A stretch of 64,000 nt of DNA from Planctomycetota bacterium (GTDB lineage Bacteria > Planctomycetota > PUPC01 > JACPCR01): positions 1 through 64,000 of the forward strand of contig JAQBXN010000034.1 in assembly GCA_027625095.1 (NCBI GenBank). Direction: 5' to 3'. Of the stretch, positions 16,554 through 25,392 are shown one piece after another. The stretch's first letter is position 1, and the number at the start of each line of letters is the position of its first letter. Under the pieces are notes generated by a model. The model was not told the DNA's origin. It saw only the letters and a program-made list of their open reading frames with translations, and searched no databases. Both the position numbers and the translations under genes were made by a program.

Positions 16554-18269
16554 ATGGCAAAAAAGACAAGCGCACCGGCAAATGCTCAATCAATGGCGAA
16601 GGGTCAGCGCGAGATCTCTATCTCTGAATTCTTCAGCCGTAACCGCCACCTTCTCGGCTTTGACAATCCTAAACGTGCTCTTCTCACTGCGGTCAAGGAA
16701 GCTGTAGACAATTCGCTCGATGCATGTGAAGAAGCGCACATCACACCAGAAATTGATATTCAGATCCTCGCCGTTCCGGAACACCCTGAACGCCTGACAG
16801 TCATCGTGCGCGATAACGGCCCCGGCATTGTGAAGGCCCAGATTCCAAAGATTTTTGGAAAACTTCTTTACGGTTCAAAATTCCATCGCCTCAAAATGTC
16901 TCGCGGCCAGCAGGGAATCGGAATCTCTGCAGCGGCGATGTATGGGCAGCTAACCACCGGGAAACCCATCAAAGTCATATCAAAAATTTCCGCACGAGTG
17001 AAGATGGGCCATTACTTCGAAATCCACATCGACACCAAAACCAACAGCCCGGTTATCCAGCAGGAAGAAGAGGTAGCCTGGGAATATCCCAGGGGCACGC
17101 GCATCGAAATTGAACTCGAAGGCAAAGCCGGAAAGGGCCGCCAGTCCGTTCTTGAGTATCTCAAATTCACCGCCGTCTCTAATCCACATGCAAGCATCAT
17201 CTATCTTGGGCCGGACGGCGAAAAGTTGAAGATCGAGCGTGCCACTAATGAACTCCCTGTAGAGCCGAGGGAAATCAAACCACATCCTTACGGGGTTGAG
17301 TTGGGAATCCTGACCAAGATGATGCACGACACCAGATGCCGAAGCATCAGCAGTTTTCTCAATCAGGATTTCTGCAGAGTCAGCACTAGCGTTGCCAAAC
17401 AGATTTGCGATACAGCCAAGCTCAAGCCGACCTCCCGACCGAGCCGTATCGCCCGCACCGAGGCGGACCGGCTCTACAAAGCGATCAACGCTACGAAGCT
17501 GATGAACCCGCCCACCAATTGCATCTCACCAATCGGCGAAGAACTTCTCATCAAAGGCTTGCAGCAGAATTTTGAAGCTGAGTTTTACACATCATGCACC
17601 CGCGCTCCCGCAGTCTATCGCGGCAATCCATTTCAGGTGGAAGTGGCGCTCGCCTATGGAGGGGATATCCCGCAGGACGGCACCATCCAGGTCATGCGTA
17701 TCGCCAACCGCGTACCGCTCCAATACCAGCCGGGCTCCTGTGCGGTCACCCAGGCGGTGTCGGAAGTCGATTGGAAATCCTATCGGCTGCCCCAAGGCCG
17801 CAGCGGCATACCAGAAGGCCCGGTCGTCTTAATGGTTCACTTTGCTTCCGTGTGGGTGCCGTTTACCTCGGAAAGCAAAGAAGCCATCGCCCAGTACGAC
17901 ATCATCATCAAGGAGCTCAAGCTGGCCATCCAGGAATGCGGCAGGCGTCTTTCACGCCACCTCCGCGGCCGCGAGCTCGCTCACGCGCAAGCCAAACGTC
18001 GCAATATTTTTGAGCTCTATATCCAGGAACTCGCCGAAAGTGTGCATCGGCTGACAGGCAAACCCAAAGAACCCATCCATGAAGGACTGGCTGCCATTGC
18101 CGAACGGGCCACTTTGCGCGCAGACGCCAACGACCGCAAGGAAGCCAAGGAAAATAAGAAAGCTATTAAGAAAGTCGACAAGAAGGCCCTGGTCGTTGAA
18201 AACGGCAATGGAGCCAGCAATGGTCACGTCCAACGGAACCTGTTTGCCGAAGACGAAGAAACCGACTGA
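16554..18269 (+). CDS. top6B: DNA topoisomerase VI subunit B
   Basis: ATPase subunit (571 residues) of the type IIB topoisomerase that passes duplex DNA through a double-strand break. The GHKL nucleotide site shows EAVDNSLDA (N box), DNGPGI (G1) and GQQGIGISAA (G2), followed by the transducer domain with NRVPLQYQPG and a Lys-rich C-terminus (ENKKAIKKVDKKALV). Start ATG 16554 is preceded by a good AAAGGGGAGA site; the open frame upstream lacks similarity. The enzyme is standard in archaea and plants and sporadic in bacteria, which makes its presence here notable. It pairs with the next gene. Confidence 0.95.
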   Translation: MAKKTSAPANAQSMAKGQREISISEFFSRNRHLLGFDNPKRALLTAVKEAVDNSLDACEEAHITPEIDIQILAVPEHPERLTVIVRDNGPGIVKAQIPKIFGKLLYGSKFHRLKMSRGQQGIGISAAAMYGQLTTGKPIKVISKISARVKMGHYFEIHIDTKTNSPVIQQEEEVAWEYPRGTRIEIELEGKAGKGRQSVLEYLKFTAVSNPHASIIYLGPDGEKLKIERATNELPVEPREIKPHPYGVELGILTKMMHDTRCRSISSFLNQDFCRVSTSVAKQICDTAKLKPTSRPSRIARTEADRLYKAINATKLMNPPTNCISPIGEELLIKGLQQNFEAEFYTSCTRAPAVYRGNPFQVEVALAYGGDIPQDGTIQVMRIANRVPLQYQPGSCAVTQAVSEVDWKSYRLPQGRSGIPEGPVVLMVHFASVWVPFTSESKEAIAQYDIIIKELKLAIQECGRRLSRHLRGRELAHAQAKRRNIFELYIQELAESVHRLTGKPKEPIHEGLAAIAERATLRADANDRKEAKENKKAIKKVDKKALVVENGNGASNGHVQRNLFAEDEETD

Positions 18270-18338
18270 CGAAACTGCTTCCGCGCAGCGCTGTTTTCCA
18301 CCACACCCAAATCCGCCACTCCACTACCCTTCAGAACA

Positions 18339-19457
18339 ATGGCTAAGAAGACAAATAATTCCGAAGACCGCACCGCACGCGTCCTGGACAAGCTTGCCGA
18401 AATGGGCAATCAGGCAATTCGTGATATCGACCGAAACCGCAGTCCCAAGCTGTCGATTCCGGTCCGTTCGCTTTCGAACGTCAGCTTCAACAAGCGACGC
18501 TCCATCATCGAGCTGGGAAGCAGTAAACAAGACCGGACTTTTTTTAACGTCGGCATGGCAAAAAAATTCATGCAGACATATCTCGTTGCGCAGGCATGCA
18601 AGCAGCTTCTTGATGAAGGGAAGACTACCTCTATTCGTGACCTCTATTACATGGTCAAGCACACGATCGGGGATTCGAAGGTCAACACAGTCGACGAACA
18701 AGCCGAAAGTGATGCCTGCCTCGAAGACCTTGAAGTCACCATCGATACGCTACGAGAGGAGTTGAATCTGTTCGCCAGTAATCGCGGTGCCATGGTCGGT
18801 AAGGTCACTCTCGTCGATTCAGGCGACACTATCGACTGCCGCCGCATGGGATCGGGAGGGTATTCGATTCCGTCCATCGTGGAGCCGGACGTCATCCAGT
18901 TCGTGGAAATTGATGCTGACTTCGTTCTCCTGGTCGAGAAGGACGCGGTCTGGCGTCGTCTGAACGAGGACAAATTCTGGAAGGATTACAATTGCGTCCT
19001 TCTGCACGGCGGAGGCCAACCGTCCCGCGGGGTCCGTCGAATGGTTCATCGGCTTGCCATGGAAGCAAAGCTCGATGTATTTGTCCTCACTGATAACGAC
19101 CCATGGGGATATTACATCTATTCGGTCATCAAACAGGGCAGCATCAACCTGGCCTACGAGAGCATCCGAATGGCGGTGCCCGGAGCAAGATTCATTGGCT
19201 TGAGCGCCGGGGACAAGGAGCAATTCGACCTGCCGAGCGATGATAAACTTCGCCTCAACAAGACCGATGTCATCCGCGCCAAACAGATCAAGAACTATCC
19301 CTGGTTTCAAAAAAAGCATTGGCAGGATGAAATCAATCTCATGCTTAAGAATGAGATGAAGTACGAGATTGAAGCGTTGAGCAGCAAAGGCATCTCTTTC
19401 ATCACCGAAGTTTATCTGCCCCACAAATTTGCCAATCCAAAGGAAATGCTGGATTGA
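18339..19457 (+). CDS. top6A: DNA topoisomerase VI subunit A (Spo11-like)
   Basis: DNA-cleaving subunit of topoisomerase VI, 372 residues. The winged-helix 5Y-CAP domain contains TSIRDLYYMVKHTIG, where a Tyr forms the covalent link to DNA. The Toprim domain shows VEKDAVWRRLNEDKF (acidic Glu) and LTDNDPWGYYIYSVIKQGS (D-x-D magnesium ligands). It follows top6B by 69 bases on the same strand, and both proteins begin MAKKT. The A2B2 enzyme relaxes and decatenates DNA. All key residues are present, so the pair should be active. Confidence 0.95.
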   Translation: MAKKTNNSEDRTARVLDKLAEMGNQAIRDIDRNRSPKLSIPVRSLSNVSFNKRRSIIELGSSKQDRTFFNVGMAKKFMQTYLVAQACKQLLDEGKTTSIRDLYYMVKHTIGDSKVNTVDEQAESDACLEDLEVTIDTLREELNLFASNRGAMVGKVTLVDSGDTIDCRRMGSGGYSIPSIVEPDVIQFVEIDADFVLLVEKDAVWRRLNEDKFWKDYNCVLLHGGGQPSRGVRRMVHRLAMEAKLDVFVLTDNDPWGYYIYSVIKQGSINLAYESIRMAVPGARFIGLSAGDKEQFDLPSDDKLRLNKTDVIRAKQIKNYPWFQKKHWQDEINLMLKNEMKYEIEALSSKGISFITEVYLPHKFANPKEMLD

Positions 19458-19544
19458 GCTGAGGGTGGCGGAAACGGGTGCGACCCGCAACAAGTAGTTT
19501 CGGTGGGGCGAGTGTTTCGCCTGCGTAGAATTCCGCAGCGATTC

Positions 19545-19627
19545 TTTGGAGTGCCGTGACTTTTTGTCGCATTCTCATTCTGTTACGCCTCGAAAGAAAA
19601 AGCTGCGACAAGTTGGAGCACTCCAAA
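19545..19627. repeat. Imperfect palindrome between convergent genes
   Basis: Arms TTTGGAGTGC...TTTTTGTCGCA (19545-19571) and TGCGACAAG...GCACTCCAAA (19604-19627) are inverted repeats interrupted by a short internal mismatch. The 83-base unit lies between the convergent ends of top6A and the heparinase-like gene. It could serve as a bidirectional terminator or be a dispersed REP-type repeat. Confidence 0.75.
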
Positions 19628-19646
19628 TTAAGTGAGCTCCGCGTCC

Positions 19647-22600
19647 TTACTTCAGCCTCACCAACAGTTCACCCGTGAGCATCCCGGAATCGAACCGCCC
19701 ATCACTCCGGGTCCATGTCCCCCCCATATCAAGCGACACTTCCATATCCTTCCCTGAGACTTTGATCTCCGACGGGCTGCTTGCTCTCAAGCTGTACATG
19801 TTGTCTCTCTTCCTTTCGATCGACACGTGTGTCGCCGCAGTGATCGTGTCTCCAGGCCCGTAGTGGTGGAGTTCAACCGCGGGACGGCCGTCACCGTCGG
19901 GATCGGGGAACGAACTCTTGGTCACCTTCTTGCCGTCTACCACCACCTGGAAAGTATCGCCGGGCATGTTCACGACCCATTCTTTGTCCCCGCGTTCATT
20001 GCGAATGATCTGCTGGTGATATGGCCAGCCGGGGTGTGGGATTTTCAGTGAGTCCACGAACTCTCTTGGATGCTGTCTGCTAAAAAGCATGAGGCCATCC
20101 TCACGAACGCGTGTGACTTCCAGGTCGAACATTTTTTCACCAGCGGCAACCTCGATAAGCTCTCCCTCCGGGCCCAGTTTCTGGGCGCCGTTCGTTCCGC
20201 TGAGGGGGCTGACAAACATCCCGACCGAAATCTTACCGTCGCCGTTTTCATCGGTGAGATCTTCTTTGTTTATGATGGCAAGATGGCGACGAGCAGCAGG
20301 AAAGCCGGTGTACCAGTAACGGTCACCAAGAGCGATTCGACAGCGACCGATGGTTTGATTGCGTTCATTTAATGCAGTCATCCCGTCGTAGTAACTGGGG
20401 TGATAGGAGACGAGAAACGGCGTGGTGTCGAGTTGGGCAAATTTACCATCCGGGTCGATGTAATCGACCGCACCACGATAGGCGCGGCTGGTGCGTTTGA
20501 AGATGACGCTGCTGCCTTTCACCTCGGTGGCTTCGAACGTGGTCTTGTGAAGTTCATTTCCGACCGTGAAAACTTCGCTGTTCAATCCGTCAGGCAGCGG
20601 CTGGTCGAGAGTCACCGTACGTGCGGCGTAATTGACAGATCGGATGATTCGACTGAATTCGGATTCCTGAACCTTGATGGACAGATTCCCTGCCGACAGC
20701 GTTGTGCCCCCGACAAGGGTAACAGCACGCAGGCCATCTTTGTCGCGACTGATGAATCCAACATCGCCGGAGAATTTCGTACCGTCGTCCAGTTCAAAGC
20801 TCTCTTTGCGTCCGGCAGCGGAGAACAACAAATCCGTCTGGCCCGAGACGGTAATAATCTTGCACGCCACGGCCTGATTTTCGGGGCTGTCAAATTTGCC
20901 CCATTCCGCTCCTTTCACATCGAGCCTTTCGATCGATTCAATAATCGGATTGTCCGCATAGGGCTCAATGACTGACGGATATACACTTTGCAAGTTTTCC
21001 TTGCCGTCCCGCCTCACATAGAGAAATGGAAAGCTATGCTGTCGCACACCGTTGCAGTACCAGTTGGCGGCCATGAGTTTGGCTCCTTCCTGCCCGAGCA
21101 GGTGTACTCTGGTGAATTTTTCCGGAGCAGCCGGGTCGTAAAGCCGGGTGAGCATTTTCTCCTCCGCGTTGGCGAGTTTAATGCCGTGAACCTCTTCGAC
21201 CTTTCGCCGAAGTTTCCATGTCGCCTGCAAGACTGCCGGGGCTGTACCTTCCAATTCGGTCTGGTTTTGATGTTGTGCCAGGTAACGCTTCGCCAGGCCT
21301 GACGAGGCAGGGCTGAGTTCGGCATTGGCCTTGAATTCCTCAGATGGGCAACCGTGAAAACACCAGGTGTGGGTCTTGCCACCTGAGACTCTGAATACAT
21401 CGAAAACGTAGCCCTGTGCCGGGGAAGAATCGCTGCCCGGATCGGAAATCACCTGCAAGACCCCTCGCCGGTAATCCGACACCTGAGGTTGAGAATCCGC
21501 CCGTGCCGCTCCGCTGACATATTGTGCGAGACCGTAGGGTTTGAATGCGGTCAGCCAACCTTGCGCGGTGCTGTTTTTGGGGCCGTCGTTGAAATCACCT
21601 TCGTCGACCTGCACCGTGTTGTGCACATACGTGCTCATACAGTTCGGATGCCCATATCGCCCACTCGAACGCCCACCCACGTCGCTGGTCGCACGAATCC
21701 CATATGCGAACACACCGATATCGAGGGTGTCGTTGTGTGCATGCCCGGAGCCCATACCAAAGCGGAGCATCGTTCCAAATTTCAACAACGGGTTGGGTGC
21801 CGATGCGTTTGCCTCTAGCCGGGCTGTGCCGAAACCTTCGACGACCCGGCTCCTTGAATGAAGCAACGGATCGACCTGATCTCTGGCGGCTTCGACAATC
21901 TTTGTCCATTCCCGGTCGGCAATATCGCCCTGTCCCCGGCGATTGGCCAGAATCCAGGCGAAGCGTGGGTCTTTCGACCAGGACCAGCCCGCGGCGAACG
22001 CGGCAAGATTCTCTCCCTTCATTGTATGTTCCCATGGCCGATACGCGGCCTGTGGATCGTGGACGTCTCCTATACCCTGGCTCTGGCCACCGGCGATATG
22101 CAGGCCGAGAAGGGCGTCCGGCATGGCGGCCAGACGCGGAAATCGTTGTACATCCGAAAGCAAAAAACGACGATTGCCGCCCGCCTGAACATAACGGCTG
22201 AGAGTCTGTGCTGTATCAAACAACTCACCCACGGACTCACCCACTACGTAATAGGTCGATCCGATGTAATTGAGACCGTCCCGGCTGTAGCCGTTGATGA
22301 TGGTGTCGACATATGCGGCTTTTGTATCGCGAAAATAGATGCTGCCCTTGTAAACGTACAGGTCGAGATATTTGTCCGCGACCTCAGAGGGCCCCAGAAC
22401 TGCCGCTGCGGTTGGCACGATGGGCGAATAGAGGATGTGCTGCACACCGTCCTGCAATGCGCGCTGGACGAGAAAGGTATCGATGAGCTTGATGACATCT
22501 TCTGACGTCTTCACCCACGGGACGAAGCGCCCGACACGATCGGCCAGCGGCTGGTTGTCTTGAATGTAAGGAAAAAGTTTGTCGTAACCGATGATGACGT

Positions 22601-23948
22601 TACGGATCTCTCCGGTGCTCCAACCTTCATATGAACAGCCGCGTCCGTAAACATTGCCTGGATCAAAAGTGCGATGCGACTGGATGATGTTCGTGATGCA
22701 GTGCAGATTCCAATCGTAAGCTGGGTAATGGTAGGCAAAGGCAGCCAGCAGGAACGCGCCGTCTTCAGCGGCCGCAAGGTCTCCGAGCAGGAGATAACGA
22801 TTGGGCAGATCTGCATTGTTCGAGCGGCCCTGCTCGGTTCCGCCGAGGGCTGCCACAATTGTGTGATATCGCTGCTGAAGCGCGTGCGGCAGAAACCCGT
22901 AATTGAAAGATGCCTCAATCCCCCATTCATCCTTGTCAAAAAAGTATCCGCCGCGGTCCTCCGGGACAGGCCATGGTTTCGGCAGTAGCCGGCCGGCCCG
23001 GTAGTCATCCATGGTGAAGGCAAGCCCCAAGGTATTGTTTCGAATCACCCATGGTTCATCATATTCGTACGCTGCCTGTTCCCATTTGCCGATGGGCTTG
23101 CCGAGCTTGCCCGGGGCTTCATTGAAAATTTTCGTGAGGAGCGGATTCCCGCGAAAGCTCGGGCCGCAAATCTGCGCGGGGTTGGCATTAATTGGCATGA
23201 TGGACTGAAGCCAGATGATGCCGTCTCGTTTTCGGCGTTCCTCATCCGGCAGCGGACGCGGCCGGATGGGGCCGGGCAGCTTGCCTTCTTTGGCGGCAGC
23301 CAGACGCATCGTTCCGATTTCCCTATTTTCAAACAGGTGTCTGCCTTTTTTGATCGGAGCGAATTTCGTTTCCCCGAGTGGATTTCGCAGTTCTACAAAA
23401 TCAATATGCACACCCTTGACCTTCGTGCCATGCGACAAGGTCAACTCGCCGCGGTAGTCCCTCTGCTCCGGCGCGTGAAAATAGATGCGGGCGATGTATT
23501 CATACTGCTGCTGCAGACTGAACGGCACCCGCATCCGATGGATTTCGCTCTTTGCCCCGACACCGCTGTTAACGGAGAGTTGGAAGTAGAGCGGCTTTAT
23601 CTGGGTACCTGAAGTCGCAAGCTGTTTGAGGTCGACGCTGGCCACAACAGCCTTTTCATCTATTACTTTCGCACAGACCCAAACGCAATACATCCCGATT
23701 TGGAGCTCACCAAAGTCGAGCTGCAGGCCAGAATTTTCCTCCTCAAAGACGACAGCTTTGGTGCCCCGGGCCTTGGGATCATCGACGGTTTTGATTTTTC
23801 CACTGTGCGGCGTCGACTCCGCTTCGAAAGCCTTGACGAGTGGGTCCGGCTGGAGAACCTGGGCAAGCTCGTCAATGTGAGCCAGAGAGATCGAGGGAAT
23901 TCCGAGGAAGATGAGCAGAACCTTTGGGAGGCATTTCTTTAACAACAT
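19647..23948 (-). CDS. Very large secreted heparinase II/III-like protein
   Basis: A 1433-residue protein starting at ATG 23948 with signal peptide MLLKKCLPKVLLIFLGIPSISLA. After an N-terminal beta domain (about 50-210) comes an alpha/alpha-toroid region (about 290-680), then the heparinase II/III-like beta-sandwich with GSGHAHNDTLDIGVFAYG near residue 740, which carries the His/Asn of the family. C-terminal beta domains follow; GDGKISVGMF near residue 1230 resembles a calcium-binding dockerin-like loop. Known relatives are polysaccharide lyases for uronate-containing polymers. Substrate cannot be inferred, and the toroid catalytic Tyr was not identified with certainty. Confidence 0.72.
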   Translation of the reverse strand: MLLKKCLPKVLLIFLGIPSISLAHIDELAQVLQPDPLVKAFEAESTPHSGKIKTVDDPKARGTKAVVFEEENSGLQLDFGELQIGMYCVWVCAKVIDEKAVVASVDLKQLATSGTQIKPLYFQLSVNSGVGAKSEIHRMRVPFSLQQQYEYIARIYFHAPEQRDYRGELTLSHGTKVKGVHIDFVELRNPLGETKFAPIKKGRHLFENREIGTMRLAAAKEGKLPGPIRPRPLPDEERRKRDGIIWLQSIMPINANPAQICGPSFRGNPLLTKIFNEAPGKLGKPIGKWEQAAYEYDEPWVIRNNTLGLAFTMDDYRAGRLLPKPWPVPEDRGGYFFDKDEWGIEASFNYGFLPHALQQRYHTIVAALGGTEQGRSNNADLPNRYLLLGDLAAAEDGAFLLAAFAYHYPAYDWNLHCITNIIQSHRTFDPGNVYGRGCSYEGWSTGEIRNVIIGYDKLFPYIQDNQPLADRVGRFVPWVKTSEDVIKLIDTFLVQRALQDGVQHILYSPIVPTAAAVLGPSEVADKYLDLYVYKGSIYFRDTKAAYVDTIINGYSRDGLNYIGSTYYVVGESVGELFDTAQTLSRYVQAGGNRRFLLSDVQRFPRLAAMPDALLGLHIAGGQSQGIGDVHDPQAAYRPWEHTMKGENLAAFAAGWSWSKDPRFAWILANRRGQGDIADREWTKIVEAARDQVDPLLHSRSRVVEGFGTARLEANASAPNPLLKFGTMLRFGMGSGHAHNDTLDIGVFAYGIRATSDVGGRSSGRYGHPNCMSTYVHNTVQVDEGDFNDGPKNSTAQGWLTAFKPYGLAQYVSGAARADSQPQVSDYRRGVLQVISDPGSDSSPAQGYVFDVFRVSGGKTHTWCFHGCPSEEFKANAELSPASSGLAKRYLAQHQNQTELEGTAPAVLQATWKLRRKVEEVHGIKLANAEEKMLTRLYDPAAPEKFTRVHLLGQEGAKLMAANWYCNGVRQHSFPFLYVRRDGKENLQSVYPSVIEPYADNPIIESIERLDVKGAEWGKFDSPENQAVACKIITVSGQTDLLFSAAGRKESFELDDGTKFSGDVGFISRDKDGLRAVTLVGGTTLSAGNLSIKVQESEFSRIIRSVNYAARTVTLDQPLPDGLNSEVFTVGNELHKTTFEATEVKGSSVIFKRTSRAYRGAVDYIDPDGKFAQLDTTPFLVSYHPSYYDGMTALNERNQTIGRCRIALGDRYWYTGFPAARRHLAIINKEDLTDENGDGKISVGMFVSPLSGTNGAQKLGPEGELIEVAAGEKMFDLEVTRVREDGLMLFSRQHPREFVDSLKIPHPGWPYHQQIIRNERGDKEWVVNMPGDTFQVVVDGKKVTKSSFPDPDGDGRPAVELHHYGPGDTITAATHVSIERKRDNMYSLRASSPSEIKVSGKDMEVSLDMGGTWTRSDGRFDSGMLTGELLVRLK

Positions 23949-24007
23949 TTGGTGTTCTCGCAGAGGGAAAGGGCGGAGCTTCAAACGAGAAACAGTCAAT
24001 CAGAACG

Positions 24008-24090
24008 GTTGTAGGATGGCTTCCGGCCTGTTCATTCTGGAAAAATGGAATCCACAAATTCCGCGGCAGGCCGAGAGCCTATCCTACAAC
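24008..24090. repeat. REP-like palindrome upstream of the heparinase-like gene
   Basis: Arms GTTGTAGGAT...CGGCCTG (24008-24030) and CAGGCCG...ATCCTACAAC (24067-24090) pair over about 23 bases with few mismatches around a 36-base loop. It lies in the 245 bases between the MoxR gene's 3' end and the start of the heparinase-like gene, where it may terminate moxR transcription. Confidence 0.75.
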
Positions 24091-24193
24091 GCTGAGTTGC
24101 CTCAGGAAGGTCTTCTTCAGCGGATTGAAGATTACGGCTGGGATAAGAAGCAAGAGTCTGGCGGGCAACGAAACCCAACAACACAGCCATCCC

Positions 24194-25321
24194 TCACGAC
24201 CCCAAAACCTCTGCCAGGTGTTTATCCCTCGACACATCTGATTCCGCGCGGGGGATGGTATCTATCAGTTTTTGAATGATCGTGTCTGAAGTCACACCTT
24301 CGGCTTCGGCGTTGAAGTTGGTGATGATGCGGTGGCGGAGGACCGGGAAGGCAACGGCCTGGATGTCTTCGCAAGAGACGTAATAGCGGCCGTTGAGGAC
24401 CGCCCGGGCCTTGCCGCCGAGGACAAGGTATTGTGAGGCGCGGGGGCCGGCTCCCCATGAGACCCACTCGTCGACAAAATCGGGGACGTCCGCCTTGCCG
24501 ACGCGGGTCATTCGAGCGAGTTTGATGGCATAGCTGGCCACATGATCGGCGATGGGGACTCGTCGAACAATATCCTGCAGATTCAGGATCTCTTCGGCCG
24601 AAAGCACGGCATCCAGTTCGGCGACGAAATTCGAGGTAGTCAATTTAACGATCTGAAGCTCTTCTTCTTCTTCGGGGTAATCGACGAGAATCTCGAACAT
24701 GAATCGGTCGAGCTGGGCTTCAGGCAACGGGTAGGTGCCCTCTTGTTCGATTGGGTTCTGAGTGGCCAGAACAAAGAACGGATCCGGCATCAGATGCCGC
24801 TCACCACCGATAGTAGCCTGGTGTTCCTGCATGGCTTCGAGGAGCGCGGCCTGGGTTTTTGGGGGGGTGCGGTTAATTTCGTCGGCGAGGATGACGTTAG
24901 AAAAAATGGGGCCTTTAAGAAATTTAAATTTTCGTTCACCAGTGGTTTTGTCTTCCTGAATAACTTCTGTACCAGTGATGTCCGCGGGCATCAGATCCGG
25001 CGTGAACTGAATGCGATTGAAGGACAGCGAAAGCGTCTTCGCGAGAGTGCTGATCATCAAGGTCTTGGCCAGGCCGGGAACGCCGACAAGGAGTGTGTGT
25101 CCTTTGCAGAACAATGCGACAAGCAGATCATCGATGACTTCTCGTTGGCCGACGATGACCTTGTTCAATTGTTCCGTGATCCTTCGGTAGGAATCATGGA
25201 GCTTCTGAACTGCCGCAACATCGTCTCCTTCAGGGGCTGAGTCTGAGGACGGATCGGACACTGGTTGCGCATCGCTGGAGTAATCATCTTCTGGAATGGA
25301 TCCGTCGGTGTTTTCCTGCAT
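24194..25321 (-). CDS. MoxR-family AAA+ ATPase
   Basis: A 375-residue AAA+ ATPase. An acidic N-terminal extension (to about residue 40) precedes the core: Walker A GVPGLAKT, Walker [10 protein letters not shown], sensor 1 [18 protein letters not shown] and the C-terminal lid [13 protein letters not shown]. MoxR proteins act as chaperones in metalloenzyme or cell-envelope maturation and usually sit beside DUF58 and VWA-domain genes. Neither is present here: the upstream gene is the PQQ/TPR/PDZ giant (71 bases away), and downstream come a palindrome and the heparinase-like gene. The client is therefore unknown. Confidence 0.93.
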   Translation of the reverse strand: MQENTDGSIPEDDYSSDAQPVSDPSSDSAPEGDDVAAVQKLHDSYRRITEQLNKVIVGQREVIDDLLVALFCKGHTLLVGVPGLAKTLMISTLAKTLSLSFNRIQFTPDLMPADITGTEVIQEDKTTGERKFKFLKGPIFSNVILADEINRTPPKTQAALLEAMQEHQATIGGERHLMPDPFFVLATQNPIEQEGTYPLPEAQLDRFMFEILVDYPEEEEELQIVKLTTSNFVAELDAVLSAEEILNLQDIVRRVPIADHVASYAIKLARMTRVGKADVPDFVDEWVSWGAGPRASQYLVLGGKARAVLNGRYYVSCEDIQAVAFPVLRHRIITNFNAEAEGVTSDTIIQKLIDTIPRAESDVSRDKHLAEVLGS

Positions 25322-25392
25322 GTTTTGCTTTCTTCCTAAACTTGGATGTGACTCGGTTTCGCTTCAATGTTTTCGCAGGTGAAGGGGACAGC

